Source: an uncultured Clostridia bacterium (GTDB lineage: Bacteria > Bacillota > Clostridia > Christensenellales > Pumilibacteraceae). From it: a DNA stretch of 5,912 nt. Below, one piece after another: positions 1-5,912 of this stretch; positions within the stretch are counted from its first letter, which is position 1, and every line of letters starts with the position of its first letter. The stretch spans positions 1 through 5,912 of the forward strand of contig CAKQJJ010000101.1 of NCBI GenBank assembly GCA_934247335.1, read 5' to 3'. A model generated the notes under the pieces. That model was given only the letters and a program-made list of their open reading frames with translations, was not told where the DNA came from and searched no databases. The position numbers and the translations under genes are program-made.

Positions 1-72
1 CATGACGGCAACAAACGCTATCAGCGATCCGAGACACGATCCTACGCTTTGTCCCGGTCTTTTAAAGAACAT
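1..72 (-). CDS. Partial CDS, N-terminus of an unrecognised probable membrane protein
   Basis: Only the first 24 codons are in the window; the reading frame is open to base 1 and the gene continues to the left. The ATG is at 70-72, with a clear AGGAG six bases upstream (79-83), which fixes the start. The peptide begins MFFKRPGQSVGSCLGSLIAF and continues with VAVM. A short basic N-terminus is followed by a hydrophobic run from about residue 14, consistent with a first membrane segment or a signal anchor. It lies 15 bases downstream of the zinc-ribbon membrane protein gene and is the last operon member visible. The family cannot be named from 24 residues; another small membrane protein is the most likely reading. 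Confidence 0.7.
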   Translation of the reverse strand, partial: MFFKRPGQSVGSCLGSLIAFVAVM

Positions 73-78
73 ATTTCT

Positions 79-83
79 CTCCT
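79..83 (-). promoter_or_regulatory. Ribosome binding site (AGGAG) for the partial gene at the left edge
   Basis: On the minus strand the sequence reads GAGAGGAGAGAAAT and then ATG, with a six-base spacer. It lies in the 15-base gap after the preceding stop codon (88-90). It is the main support for calling the truncated gene at 1-72. Confidence 0.75.
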
Positions 84-87
84 CTCG

Positions 88-618
88 TCAGAAATTTTTG
101 AACATAGCGTGGAATAAATCTATATGACCGTACAGCGGAAGCGTTCCCGCCTTTCGTTTTGCGACGTTGATTATACCGATAACCGAAAAGGCGACGAAAA
201 ACAACGCGCCCGGCATTCCGACGAACAAGAACAGTAAATTAAGAAAATCGGAATTGGCAATCGTGAGCAGCATCCAGAAAATCGACCAGCCGAGCGAAAA
301 CGCGAAATTCAGCAGTCCCTGGCACATATGAAACATTGCGTAAGCCGACTTTCTTGCGAAAATAAGCGGAACGAGCAGCAGCGGTCCGAAATAGGACAAC
401 ACCGCAAATCCGCGCGACGAACCTATGTCGGACAGGTCGAATTCGGATGTGTGGTCTTCGATTTCCCACAATTTAGCCACGGCGCTTTTTTGCGGCTGAG
501 GCGGCGCTTTCGGTCTTTGAGCGGCGGCTCCGGTATATTTCGGATTTTTGGTTCCGCACTTGGGGCATACTGTTGCGCCGTTAGATATGTACGTGCGGCA
601 ATTTGGACAAAATGGCAT
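88..618 (-). CDS. Zinc-ribbon, multi-pass membrane protein (DUF4870/Tic20-like), 176 aa
   Basis: The N-terminus is a compact zinc ribbon with paired Cys knuckles CPNC (residues 4-7) and CPKCG (18-22), the form seen in the small zinc-ribbon domains that begin many bacterial membrane proteins. A Pro/Gln/Ala-rich linker follows (31-44), then an acidic stretch (52-65). Three hydrophobic segments lie at about 71-88, 103-120 and 127-150. Between the first two is FHMCQGLLNF (96-105), which resembles the His-x-x-Gln-Gly-Leu signature of DUF4870/Tic20-like proteins. The C-terminus is short, basic and probably cytosolic. An AAGGAG lies six bases before the ATG. The gene starts 13 bases after the transglutaminase stop. 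Function is unknown; the ribbon could bind a partner or nucleic acid near the membrane. The zinc ribbon is certain as a motif; the DUF4870-like call is from recall of the family pattern. Confidence 0.85.
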   Translation of the reverse strand: MPFCPNCRTYISNGATVCPKCGTKNPKYTGAAAQRPKAPPQPQKSAVAKLWEIEDHTSEFDLSDIGSSRGFAVLSYFGPLLLVPLIFARKSAYAMFHMCQGLLNFAFSLGWSIFWMLLTIANSDFLNLLFLFVGMPGALFFVAFSVIGIINVAKRKAGTLPLYGHIDLFHAMFKNF

Positions 619-631
619 ACTCTTCTCCTTT

Positions 632-1639
632 TTATTTGTATTGTACCGAGATGGTGAAACGCGAGCCGAACGAGCGTATATTGCAACTGACTCCTTTCGT
701 CAGTTGTTGCGCCGAACGCTGCGTGATACTTTTTACCAATCCCGCAAGCTTTTCGCAATCGTACTGCGGAATATCGAGCGAAAACGGTATAACGCTTTTT
801 TCCTCTTTCATGCTTTGCAGAATAAAATTTTCAACGTCGTACAATCGCCTGAATACCCATTTTTCATTCGACGGGCACGATTCGCCCGATTGCGTTGAAG
901 GCGAAAAATCGTCCGTGAACATACTTTTCGGGCAAGCGGGAACTTTACTTCTATCCCACGCGTATCCGCGCGCGATCATTCCGTCGTCGCCGAGATTGAG
1001 AAACGAGTAGCGTACGTTTTGCGGCTTATCGGTATTGCTTCCGAGCGTCATCGTGGGATCGACGTGGTAATATTCGCCTTTGATACGCACGATATTCCAG
1101 GCGTGAGCGCCGTTGCCGCCCGCCTCCGAAACCGTTCCGTCAACGACAATACACCATATTCCGATCTTGTCCGCAAAGTATTTGAACGCCGAGGCAAACC
1201 CGCTGCACTGAGCTTTTTTGAAATAAATAGCCGAAGCCGCGTTCTGATTGAATTGGTAGTTTATCTCGTACGTCGCGTTGTAGACGAAGTAATCGAGCAG
1301 TTTCTTTTCCGCGGAAACTTCGTCCCCGCCTACGATAGAAAACGAACGGGCGGTTTCGCGCATTGCCGTTTCGGCTTTTTTCAATATCACTTTGTCGTAG
1401 ACGCTCTGCAACGAAACTTTTACTTCTCCGCGTGAACTGCACGTGGCAATCGCGCGCGGAGCGTAGAAAAATTCGGGATGATCGTACAGCACAGAAACGT
1501 AAACCCGGCTTATCTGTTCGTTCGTCAGTCCGCCGGCAAACTCTGCGTATTCCGACTGTCTTAGCAATGCGCGGCAGATTGCGTCGTACGCTTTTATTTC
1601 GGCGAAAGTCAGTTGGTTTTTATAATATTCGATTTGCAT
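632..1639 (-). CDS. Transglutaminase-like (papain-fold) domain protein, apparently cytosolic, 335 aa
   Basis: The catalytic triad of the transglutaminase-like fold is visible: Cys145 in AQCSGFASAFKYFADKIGI, His179 in GAHAWNIVRI and Asp194 in YYHVDPTMT. The core spans roughly residues 105-225. The first 100 residues form a helical region with YYKNQLTFAEIKAYDAI and LYDHPEFFYA, an arrangement I associate with clostridial transglutaminase-domain proteins. Residues 260-335 form a separate C-terminal domain of unknown type. There is no signal peptide, lipobox or membrane segment, so it should act in the cytosol. Bacterial members of this fold include proteases, peptide N-glycanase-like enzymes and cross-linkers; the substrate cannot be inferred. 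The ATG overlaps the TAA of the upstream membrane protein gene by one base, and no good ribosome binding site precedes it, so translation is probably coupled to that gene. Confidence 0.9.
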   Translation of the reverse strand: MQIEYYKNQLTFAEIKAYDAICRALLRQSEYAEFAGGLTNEQISRVYVSVLYDHPEFFYAPRAIATCSSRGEVKVSLQSVYDKVILKKAETAMRETARSFSIVGGDEVSAEKKLLDYFVYNATYEINYQFNQNAASAIYFKKAQCSGFASAFKYFADKIGIWCIVVDGTVSEAGGNGAHAWNIVRIKGEYYHVDPTMTLGSNTDKPQNVRYSFLNLGDDGMIARGYAWDRSKVPACPKSMFTDDFSPSTQSGESCPSNEKWVFRRLYDVENFILQSMKEEKSVIPFSLDIPQYDCEKLAGLVKSITQRSAQQLTKGVSCNIRSFGSRFTISVQYK

Positions 1640-1641
1640 TA
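1637..1641 (-). promoter_or_regulatory. TAATG stop-start overlap, probable translational coupling
   Basis: On the minus strand the TAA that ends the six-segment membrane protein (1639-1641) shares its last A with the ATG of the transglutaminase gene (1637-1639). The preceding bases, AAAGATACGACGGT, contain no AGGAG-like sequence at useful spacing. This is the only complete junction here without a clear ribosome binding site, which suggests termination-reinitiation and a linked protein ratio. Confidence 0.6.
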
Positions 1642-2289
1642 ACCGTCGTATCTTTCGTTGCGTCCGCTGTTAATTTCTTCTTTCATGCTGGAAATATAGT
1701 TGATGAGCGATTTAACCATGCCATAGATAAGTCCGGGCGTGACGATTATTATGATTGCCCACAGCCAGTATTTGACTATAAACTGGAATATGGAGACGAA
1801 GAACCCGCTGATTACGAACCACAATACTTTCAACACGATCCATACGAAGTCGAGAATAACGTAAACGACGAAGCCCACCGCGTACATACCGAGGAAATAT
1901 ATAACCGCTCCGGTTGCCGCTGCAAGCAGAATCTGCCACCAGCCGAAGCCCATTTTATACACGAAAAAGCTGGCTATCGCGCCTATTACCGCAAGCGCAA
2001 TGAAAATTATTTGCGCCCATTCCGTATGGACGAATATTCCGTAATAATTATGCGCGAAATTCCAGTCCTGATCGCGTATGCAATTGACCAGTCCCACGCC
2101 GAGGCACGCAAGCACGTACAAGCCGAGTATTGCGATTATATCGGTTACTACCAGAATGTAAAACTTATCCAGACTGAATCCCTTTATCCACAAAACGACC
2201 GCTTCGGTTGCCACTGCAACGAGAAACGCAACCAACACCCACAGCAAATTACGATCGACGAAATCGACTACTCCGATAAAATCTTGCAT
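1639..2289 (-). CDS. Multi-pass membrane protein of unknown family, 216 aa, about six membrane segments
   Basis: I do not recognise this family. Hydrophobic segments lie at about residues 15-35, 44-68, 92-111, 118-146, 148-170 and 174-192. The N-terminal 14 residues (MQDFIGVVDFVDRN) and the hydrophilic tail from 193 (KSLINYISSMKEEINSGRNE) are probably both cytosolic if there are six segments. The loop at 69-91 is the only sizeable polar region between segments and contains several aromatic and His residues. Segments four to six are rich in Trp, Phe and Tyr. No enzyme, transporter or channel signature is evident. The start is supported by an AAGGAG nine bases upstream that overlaps the GTPase stop codon. 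Lying between the GTPase and the transglutaminase genes, it could be a membrane anchor or effector for the GTPase; this is inferred from position alone. Confidence 0.85.
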   Translation of the reverse strand: MQDFIGVVDFVDRNLLWVLVAFLVAVATEAVVLWIKGFSLDKFYILVVTDIIAILGLYVLACLGVGLVNCIRDQDWNFAHNYYGIFVHTEWAQIIFIALAVIGAIASFFVYKMGFGWWQILLAAATGAVIYFLGMYAVGFVVYVILDFVWIVLKVLWFVISGFFVSIFQFIVKYWLWAIIIIVTPGLIYGMVKSLINYISSMKEEINSGRNERYDG

Positions 2290-2298
2290 ATGTATTTT

Positions 2299-2304
2299 CT
2301 CCTT
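2299..2304 (-). promoter_or_regulatory. Ribosome binding site (AAGGAG) overlapping the GTPase stop codon
   Basis: On the minus strand the GTPase ends in TAA (2303-2305), whose two A residues form the first two bases of AAGGAG. The membrane protein ATG (2287-2289) follows after nine bases. Ribosomes finishing the GTPase therefore stop on top of this site, which favours coupling of the two products. Confidence 0.75.
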
Positions 2305-3736
2305 AGATTTTCTTTCCCCAAACCGACTCGAGGTTTATTTCCTGGCTCATCTTGTCGATTATCCACAACAGCGGAGTTTCGACGTTTTCGGGTGCGAATT
2401 TTTCACCGGTGGCGTTGTGTCCGAGCGCCGAGCACGTAAAGTATTGAACGGATTTGAACTTATTGCATATCGTATTTACGAAATTGACTTCGCCGTACTC
2501 TTTGAGGAAGCCTTCACAAACGGCGTTGGAAGCCTCGCATATTCCCGCTTCCGGGTGCGACGCGATATATTCTTTGACTGCGGTTTCGCCTATTTTTTCG
2601 TCCAGCCCCTTTATGTCGCATTTGGTAAATACGACTACTACCGTTTTGTTTACGGTCTGATTTGCTTTAAGGCGATACATGTTTTCCATCGTGTTGATAA
2701 GTCCGCTGAGAATATCTCCCATCGGCTGAGTACTGCCGTTGAGCTCGTTAAATTCGGCTTCGGACAGATTTTTCTTTAATTCGCTGCGATATTCTTCAAC
2801 CGACAACGGGTCCACCACCATCATGACGGCGTCGGCAAAACGATAGCCCTGCTGATTGCCTAGCGCTTCCTGATTGGCAAAGACTTCGCCCGCAATATCG
2901 CACACCGAAACGAGGTTGTTGATTTTTGCGGTGTCGGGCTTTAACATGAAGTTGTAATACTTAAAGGCGGTGTCGTTGGTTTTTTGCGGACATTCGCCGC
3001 TTTCGATACGCTTCATGTTGTCCTTGAACATATCGCCCTGAACGTATTGATATTCGTAGCTGAGTCCGAGGGAAGGTGCTTTGTTTTCGATTTCGTTTAT
3101 TGCCATGGTGATAAAGCAGGTTTTGCCCGCGTTTGCGCCGCCGACGACCGGAATAAGGTAGCTTTTATGCATGCCTCCTATCGCCTTGCACCCGCAATGC
3201 GGACAGAGAGATTCGAGCTTTTGTCTGCCGTTGAGAAAAGTCGTGGGCAATTTGGCTCCGCACTTGCACGTTCTGTGGAAAATTCCGTACTTACTGGGCA
3301 CGAGATGACGGTGCTGCGCTCCGCAATGAGGGCAGATGTAAACCGGCAAGGTAAATTTTCTTTCGCAGCCCGGATTGTAACAGTTGTTGCTTATTCCCTT
3401 AAACAGGCAGAACAACGCGTCCACGCCGCGCAACAGCAGGAAGCCGAGGTATACGAACAGCATTACTACCGCAAGCCCCAATACGTGCAGCACGGTAAAT
3501 ACCGTCGTAAACAACGTTCCGAATACGGCGATACTTACCAGCATAAACAGGCGATAAATAAAAATACAGACGGTTGCGTAGACGTTGCTCTGTTTCTGGA
3601 ACATGTCTGCCCACGCTTTTTTGATGTCGCCGATATTTTTGCTCCATGCCGACGCAATCGTGCACCACAGATCGCGATATCCTTCGCCGAAGAAATATCC
3701 GACCTTGGCAGGTTCTTTTACTTGGGTTTTACTCAT
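2303..3736 (-). CDS. Membrane-anchored P-loop GTPase with two zinc ribbons (DO-GTPase2/TRAFAC-like), 477 aa
   Basis: Four regions can be read. Residues 1-51 are polar and amphipathic. Residues 52-112 are strongly hydrophobic and probably form a two-segment membrane hairpin (about 54-76 and 79-102). Residues 119-183 carry two zinc-ribbon-like Cys sets: C119/C124 with C135/C138, then C157/C159 with C178/C181 (C183 extra). From about 193 comes a P-loop GTPase domain: G1 GGANAGKT (199-206), a possible G2 Thr near 253-256, G3 DIAGE (280-284), G4 TKCD (371-374) and G5 SAL (436-438). The G4 motif indicates guanine specificity. The order zinc ribbon then GTPase, beside a GAP1-like gene, recalls the DO-GTPase2 family; that assignment is from recall. 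The ATG is preceded by AAGGAG and overlaps the upstream stop by four bases (ATGA). The likely role is a membrane-bound nucleotide switch. Confidence 0.88.
   Translation of the reverse strand: MSKTQVKEPAKVGYFFGEGYRDLWCTIASAWSKNIGDIKKAWADMFQKQSNVYATVCIFIYRLFMLVSIAVFGTLFTTVFTVLHVLGLAVVMLFVYLGFLLLRGVDALFCLFKGISNNCYNPGCERKFTLPVYICPHCGAQHRHLVPSKYGIFHRTCKCGAKLPTTFLNGRQKLESLCPHCGCKAIGGMHKSYLIPVVGGANAGKTCFITMAINEIENKAPSLGLSYEYQYVQGDMFKDNMKRIESGECPQKTNDTAFKYYNFMLKPDTAKINNLVSVCDIAGEVFANQEALGNQQGYRFADAVMMVVDPLSVEEYRSELKKNLSEAEFNELNGSTQPMGDILSGLINTMENMYRLKANQTVNKTVVVVFTKCDIKGLDEKIGETAVKEYIASHPEAGICEASNAVCEGFLKEYGEVNFVNTICNKFKSVQYFTCSALGHNATGEKFAPENVETPLLWIIDKMSQEINLESVWGKKI
3733..3736 (-). promoter_or_regulatory. 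ATGA start-stop overlap between the GAP1-like gene and the GTPase gene
   Basis: The ATG of the GTPase (3734-3736) overlaps the TGA of the upstream gene (3733-3735). The GTPase ribosome binding site AAGGAG (3747-3752) lies inside the last codons of the upstream gene, ten bases before the ATG. This arrangement usually indicates coupled, near-stoichiometric synthesis, as expected if the two proteins act together. Confidence 0.8.
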
Positions 3737-5912
3737 TTTTTACTGTCTCCTTTGTTGTTTTTGAATAAATCGAAGAATTTTTTCACTACTCCGACGTGTC
3801 CTCTTTCGTATTCGTCCGAAAAATCTTTCAGCTTACGCTTTAAATCCGGTCTGCCTGCAAATTTCTTTTCCGTTATTTCCAGAACTTCGCGGCGTTTGCC
3901 TCCTCCGAGCGATTCCAGATACGGCACGACGATATCGCTTTTAAGCATAAACGAGAAATTGTTGGGAGCCGAGAACATATACGTAAAAAACACGTACATA
4001 TTCTCCATAGCGGCGCGCGGATCTTTTTTAAAGCAACTTATGATTTTTCTTTTGAACGCTTCGCCTTCCTTTACGAACGGGAATATAAACTTTTCCACCA
4101 AGTCGCATTCTCTTCCCGCAAATCGCGGGTCGGCGGCGACGTCGTACATTGCGTAAAGCACGTCTTCAAAATACATTTCCGTGTAGGCGGCGATATCGGC
4201 GTTTGAATTTTCGGGTGCGGCAAAACAGAATCCTCCGTCCACTCGTCTTTCGATTTCGGAAATCGCAGCCGCGCGTTTATTTAAGTCGCGCGAGCCTGCC
4301 ATACGGAACAGGTCGCCCTCCTCGATAAGAAAAGCGGTAAGCCGCACCGAAGCGGGGAAACAGTCGGGCGCGGAAGACGTGACGGCGTAAACCATCTGCT
4401 TGTCGGGAAGGTTCTTTTCGATTTCGGCAATGCTGCCGCACGAGAATACCGTGTTTATAAGGTCGTATCTTACGCCGTCAAGCTCGTTTTTGCCCACCAT
4501 TCCGCCGATACGCGAGTACATTACCGCGGCTTCGGCGATTTTTTTTGCGGGCGGAAGCGAAGAAATATAGCTTTGCACCTTGCCTTTGAATATCGCCGTC
4601 ATTTCCGCTTTTACCGAATCGGGCGCGGGCGACATAAGCACGCTTTTGCGATATTCGTCAATCAGTTCCGCACCGCCGACGACTCGGCTCGTGCGATATT
4701 CGTATACGAAAACGCGGCTTAAAAAATCTGCGGCTTCGGGATACTTTGACGAGCAAGCGATAAACGAATTTTTCTTTTCTGGATGCACGGCAACGAACGA
4801 AGCGTATTTTTCGACGCATTCGTCGCTAAGTTCGGGTCGGCACGATATCGCCGCGAGAAGAACGCAGAAGAACGACTCGGCGTCGAAAGCAAGCGACAAA
4901 TAATCGAACAGTTTCGCAGTTCCGGAAGAGACCAACGAGGGCATTATTTCACGCACGGAAACGTACAGCGAAACGCCCATGCCGGCGTCGGCTTTACGCG
5001 CTTTGTCCAGTATCGAAACGAAAGCCTCGCGCTCGCCCTTTGCCATAAAATCCAGATATTTCGATTTAAGCTCGGCAAACGCTTCGCCTTTAAGTTCGGG
5101 CGACGTTTTGCGATAAACGTCAATCCACACGGCGGCGATGAAATAATCGGCGCGGATATCCGAAAAAGACGCCACGTACGCGATAAAGCTTTGCTTTACG
5201 AATATTTTAAGCGCGGAAATTTCGTCGCAAGGGCAATCGGTAACCACTTTCTCGTAAGCCGAAGCGGGCGACGCGGTTGAAGCCTCCGCAAAAGCTTCTT
5301 TTACGAACGTGCCGACGAGATTTTCTCTTTCAACCGATTTCAGGAACGGGAATACGCGCTTGTACAGTTCGATTTTTTGCAAATACGAACAAAAACGCTC
5401 TTTGGTTCCGAATTCGGCAAACGCCTTTGCGCACAGGGCGGGATACTCTTCCTTGTCGTTTTTCTCCGCGAAATCGAGCAGTTTTTTCAACGTTTCGCAG
5501 TCGCCGACAAAGCGATAGTCGCCTTCGGTGAATCTGCGGTAAGCCATCAGAAAGTCGCAGTCGTTTATTGCGTATTTATTAATATCGTCGTCGAATTTTT
5601 TTACCGCAAGCACCACGCTTGGATAGTCCGAGGCGAAATTATCCGTGACGAACGCGATATAATCGCCCGCCTTTTCGTCCTCTGCCGGGCGACCTGCGTA
5701 TATCTCGACGGTATTGGGGTCGTAGCTGCCGGGAAAAGCGTTGGTTTCGTTCCGAGGCAGTGCGAACGACAGGGTGATAAGCGGCGACACGCTTTGCATA
5801 TACGTTGCGTAATACAGTTTTTTAACGTATTCGCGCGGCAACAAAACGGACAACGCGAACGTCCAATAAAATACGTTTTCGCTTTCCTCGTAAAAAACGA
5901 TGCGTTTTCCGC
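3733..5912 (-). CDS. Large GTPase-associated protein (GAP1-like, middle and C-terminal regions), 5' end outside the window
   Basis: 725 complete codons are visible and the frame is still open at 5912. The in-frame TTG at 5851-5853 is not a convincing start: no ribosome binding site precedes it, and the upstream codons read GKRIVFYEESENVFYWTFAL with no stop. In that numbering, residues 13-50 (VFYWTFAL, then LPREYVKKLYYATY) resemble the region where the GAP1 N-terminal domain passes into the GAP1 middle domain, with a conserved Leu-Pro and an aromatic-Thr-Tyr element. The remainder, to the basic C-terminus, is mostly helical, rich in Ala, Phe, Glu and Lys, and lacks membrane segments, zinc motifs or a P-loop. 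It overlaps the GTPase gene by four bases, which supports a physical partnership such as regulator, scaffold or activator. The coding call is firm; the GAP1 name rests on remembered motifs and gene context. A plain helical-repeat protein is the alternative. Confidence 0.85.
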   Translation of the reverse strand, partial: GKRIVFYEESENVFYWTFALSVLLPREYVKKLYYATYMQSVSPLITLSFALPRNETNAFPGSYDPNTVEIYAGRPAEDEKAGDYIAFVTDNFASDYPSVVLAVKKFDDDINKYAINDCDFLMAYRRFTEGDYRFVGDCETLKKLLDFAEKNDKEEYPALCAKAFAEFGTKERFCSYLQKIELYKRVFPFLKSVERENLVGTFVKEAFAEASTASPASAYEKVVTDCPCDEISALKIFVKQSFIAYVASFSDIRADYFIAAVWIDVYRKTSPELKGEAFAELKSKYLDFMAKGEREAFVSILDKARKADAGMGVSLYVSVREIMPSLVSSGTAKLFDYLSLAFDAESFFCVLLAAISCRPELSDECVEKYASFVAVHPEKKNSFIACSSKYPEAADFLSRVFVYEYRTSRVVGGAELIDEYRKSVLMSPAPDSVKAEMTAIFKGKVQSYISSLPPAKKIAEAAVMYSRIGGMVGKNELDGVRYDLINTVFSCGSIAEIEKNLPDKQMVYAVTSSAPDCFPASVRLTAFLIEEGDLFRMAGSRDLNKRAAAISEIERRVDGGFCFAAPENSNADIAAYTEMYFEDVLYAMYDVAADPRFAGRECDLVEKFIFPFVKEGEAFKRKIISCFKKDPRAAMENMYVFFTYMFSAPNNFSFMLKSDIVVPYLESLGGGKRREVLEITEKKFAGRPDLKRKLKDFSDEYERGHVGVVKKFFDLFKNNKGDSKK

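Noticed and set aside
88..618. Reading the CxxC pairs of the 176-aa protein as a redox (thioredoxin-like) site
   Set aside because: Two CPxC pairs spaced 10 residues apart at the N-terminus followed by a linker and membrane segments fit a structural zinc ribbon; no thioredoxin fold region is present.
619..631. Possible terminator or promoter between the transglutaminase and the zinc-ribbon gene
   Set aside because: The 13-base gap holds only the ribosome binding site and has no room for a hairpin or promoter.
1363..2439. Plus-strand open frame of 358 codons
   Set aside because: It lies antisense to the transglutaminase, the membrane protein and the end of the GTPase, crosses gene boundaries, shows no family motif and has low-complexity Arg/Tyr/His-rich composition. 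It is a shadow of the minus-strand codon pattern.
2984..4156. Plus-strand open frame of 390 codons
   Set aside because: It is antisense to the GTPase and the GAP1-like gene, spans their overlap, and has no recognisable motif, while the minus-strand frames carry clear GTPase and zinc-ribbon motifs.
4783..5280. Plus-strand open frame of 165 codons inside the large gene
   Set aside because: It is wholly antisense within a continuous minus-strand coding frame and its Arg/Phe/Gly-rich translation matches no family I know.
5851..5853. TTG as the start codon of the large gene
   Set aside because: There is no ribosome binding site in front of it and the frame stays open to the window edge with sensible protein sequence, so it is an internal Leu codon.

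Overview
The window is a tightly packed stretch of one operon. All six coding regions lie on the minus strand, so the operon reads from right (5912) to left (1). GC content looks middling by eye, start codons are ATG, and most genes have strong AAGGAG or AGGAG ribosome binding sites. The transglutaminase has an N-terminal region of a kind I associate with Clostridia. Together these suggest a Bacillota/Clostridia-like bacterium, possibly an uncultured one, but this is a weak inference because no rRNA or marker gene is present.

In transcription order the genes are: (1) a large soluble, helix-rich protein whose 5' end lies outside the window (3733 to beyond 5912), resembling the GTPase-associated protein 1 (GAP1) type; (2) a membrane-anchored P-loop GTPase with two N-terminal zinc ribbons (2303-3736), resembling the DO-GTPase2 / TRAFAC-like GTPases; (3) a protein with about six membrane segments (1639-2289); (4) a transglutaminase-fold protein with an intact Cys-His-Asp triad and no signal peptide (632-1639); (5) a zinc ribbon plus three-segment membrane protein of the DUF4870/Tic20-like type (88-618); (6) the first 24 codons of another probable membrane protein (1-72).

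The junctions are an ATGA overlap, a ribosome binding site that covers the upstream stop codon, a TAATG overlap, and gaps of 13 and 15 bases. There is no room for an internal promoter or terminator, so the genes are probably co-transcribed and translationally coupled. No stretch longer than 15 bases is free of genes.

My working hypothesis is a membrane-tethered GTPase switch: GAP1-like partner plus GTPase, with membrane proteins and a cytosolic transglutaminase/cysteine-protease-fold protein as possible outputs. GAP1-like and DO-GTPase-like pairs have been proposed from comparative genomics to be part of NTP-dependent biological conflict (defence-like) systems. That link rests on family recall, not on a search, and the exact gene set here, especially the transglutaminase and the two zinc-ribbon membrane proteins, may be a variant worth checking. 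No RNA genes, mobile elements, repeats, CRISPR arrays or terminators were recognised.
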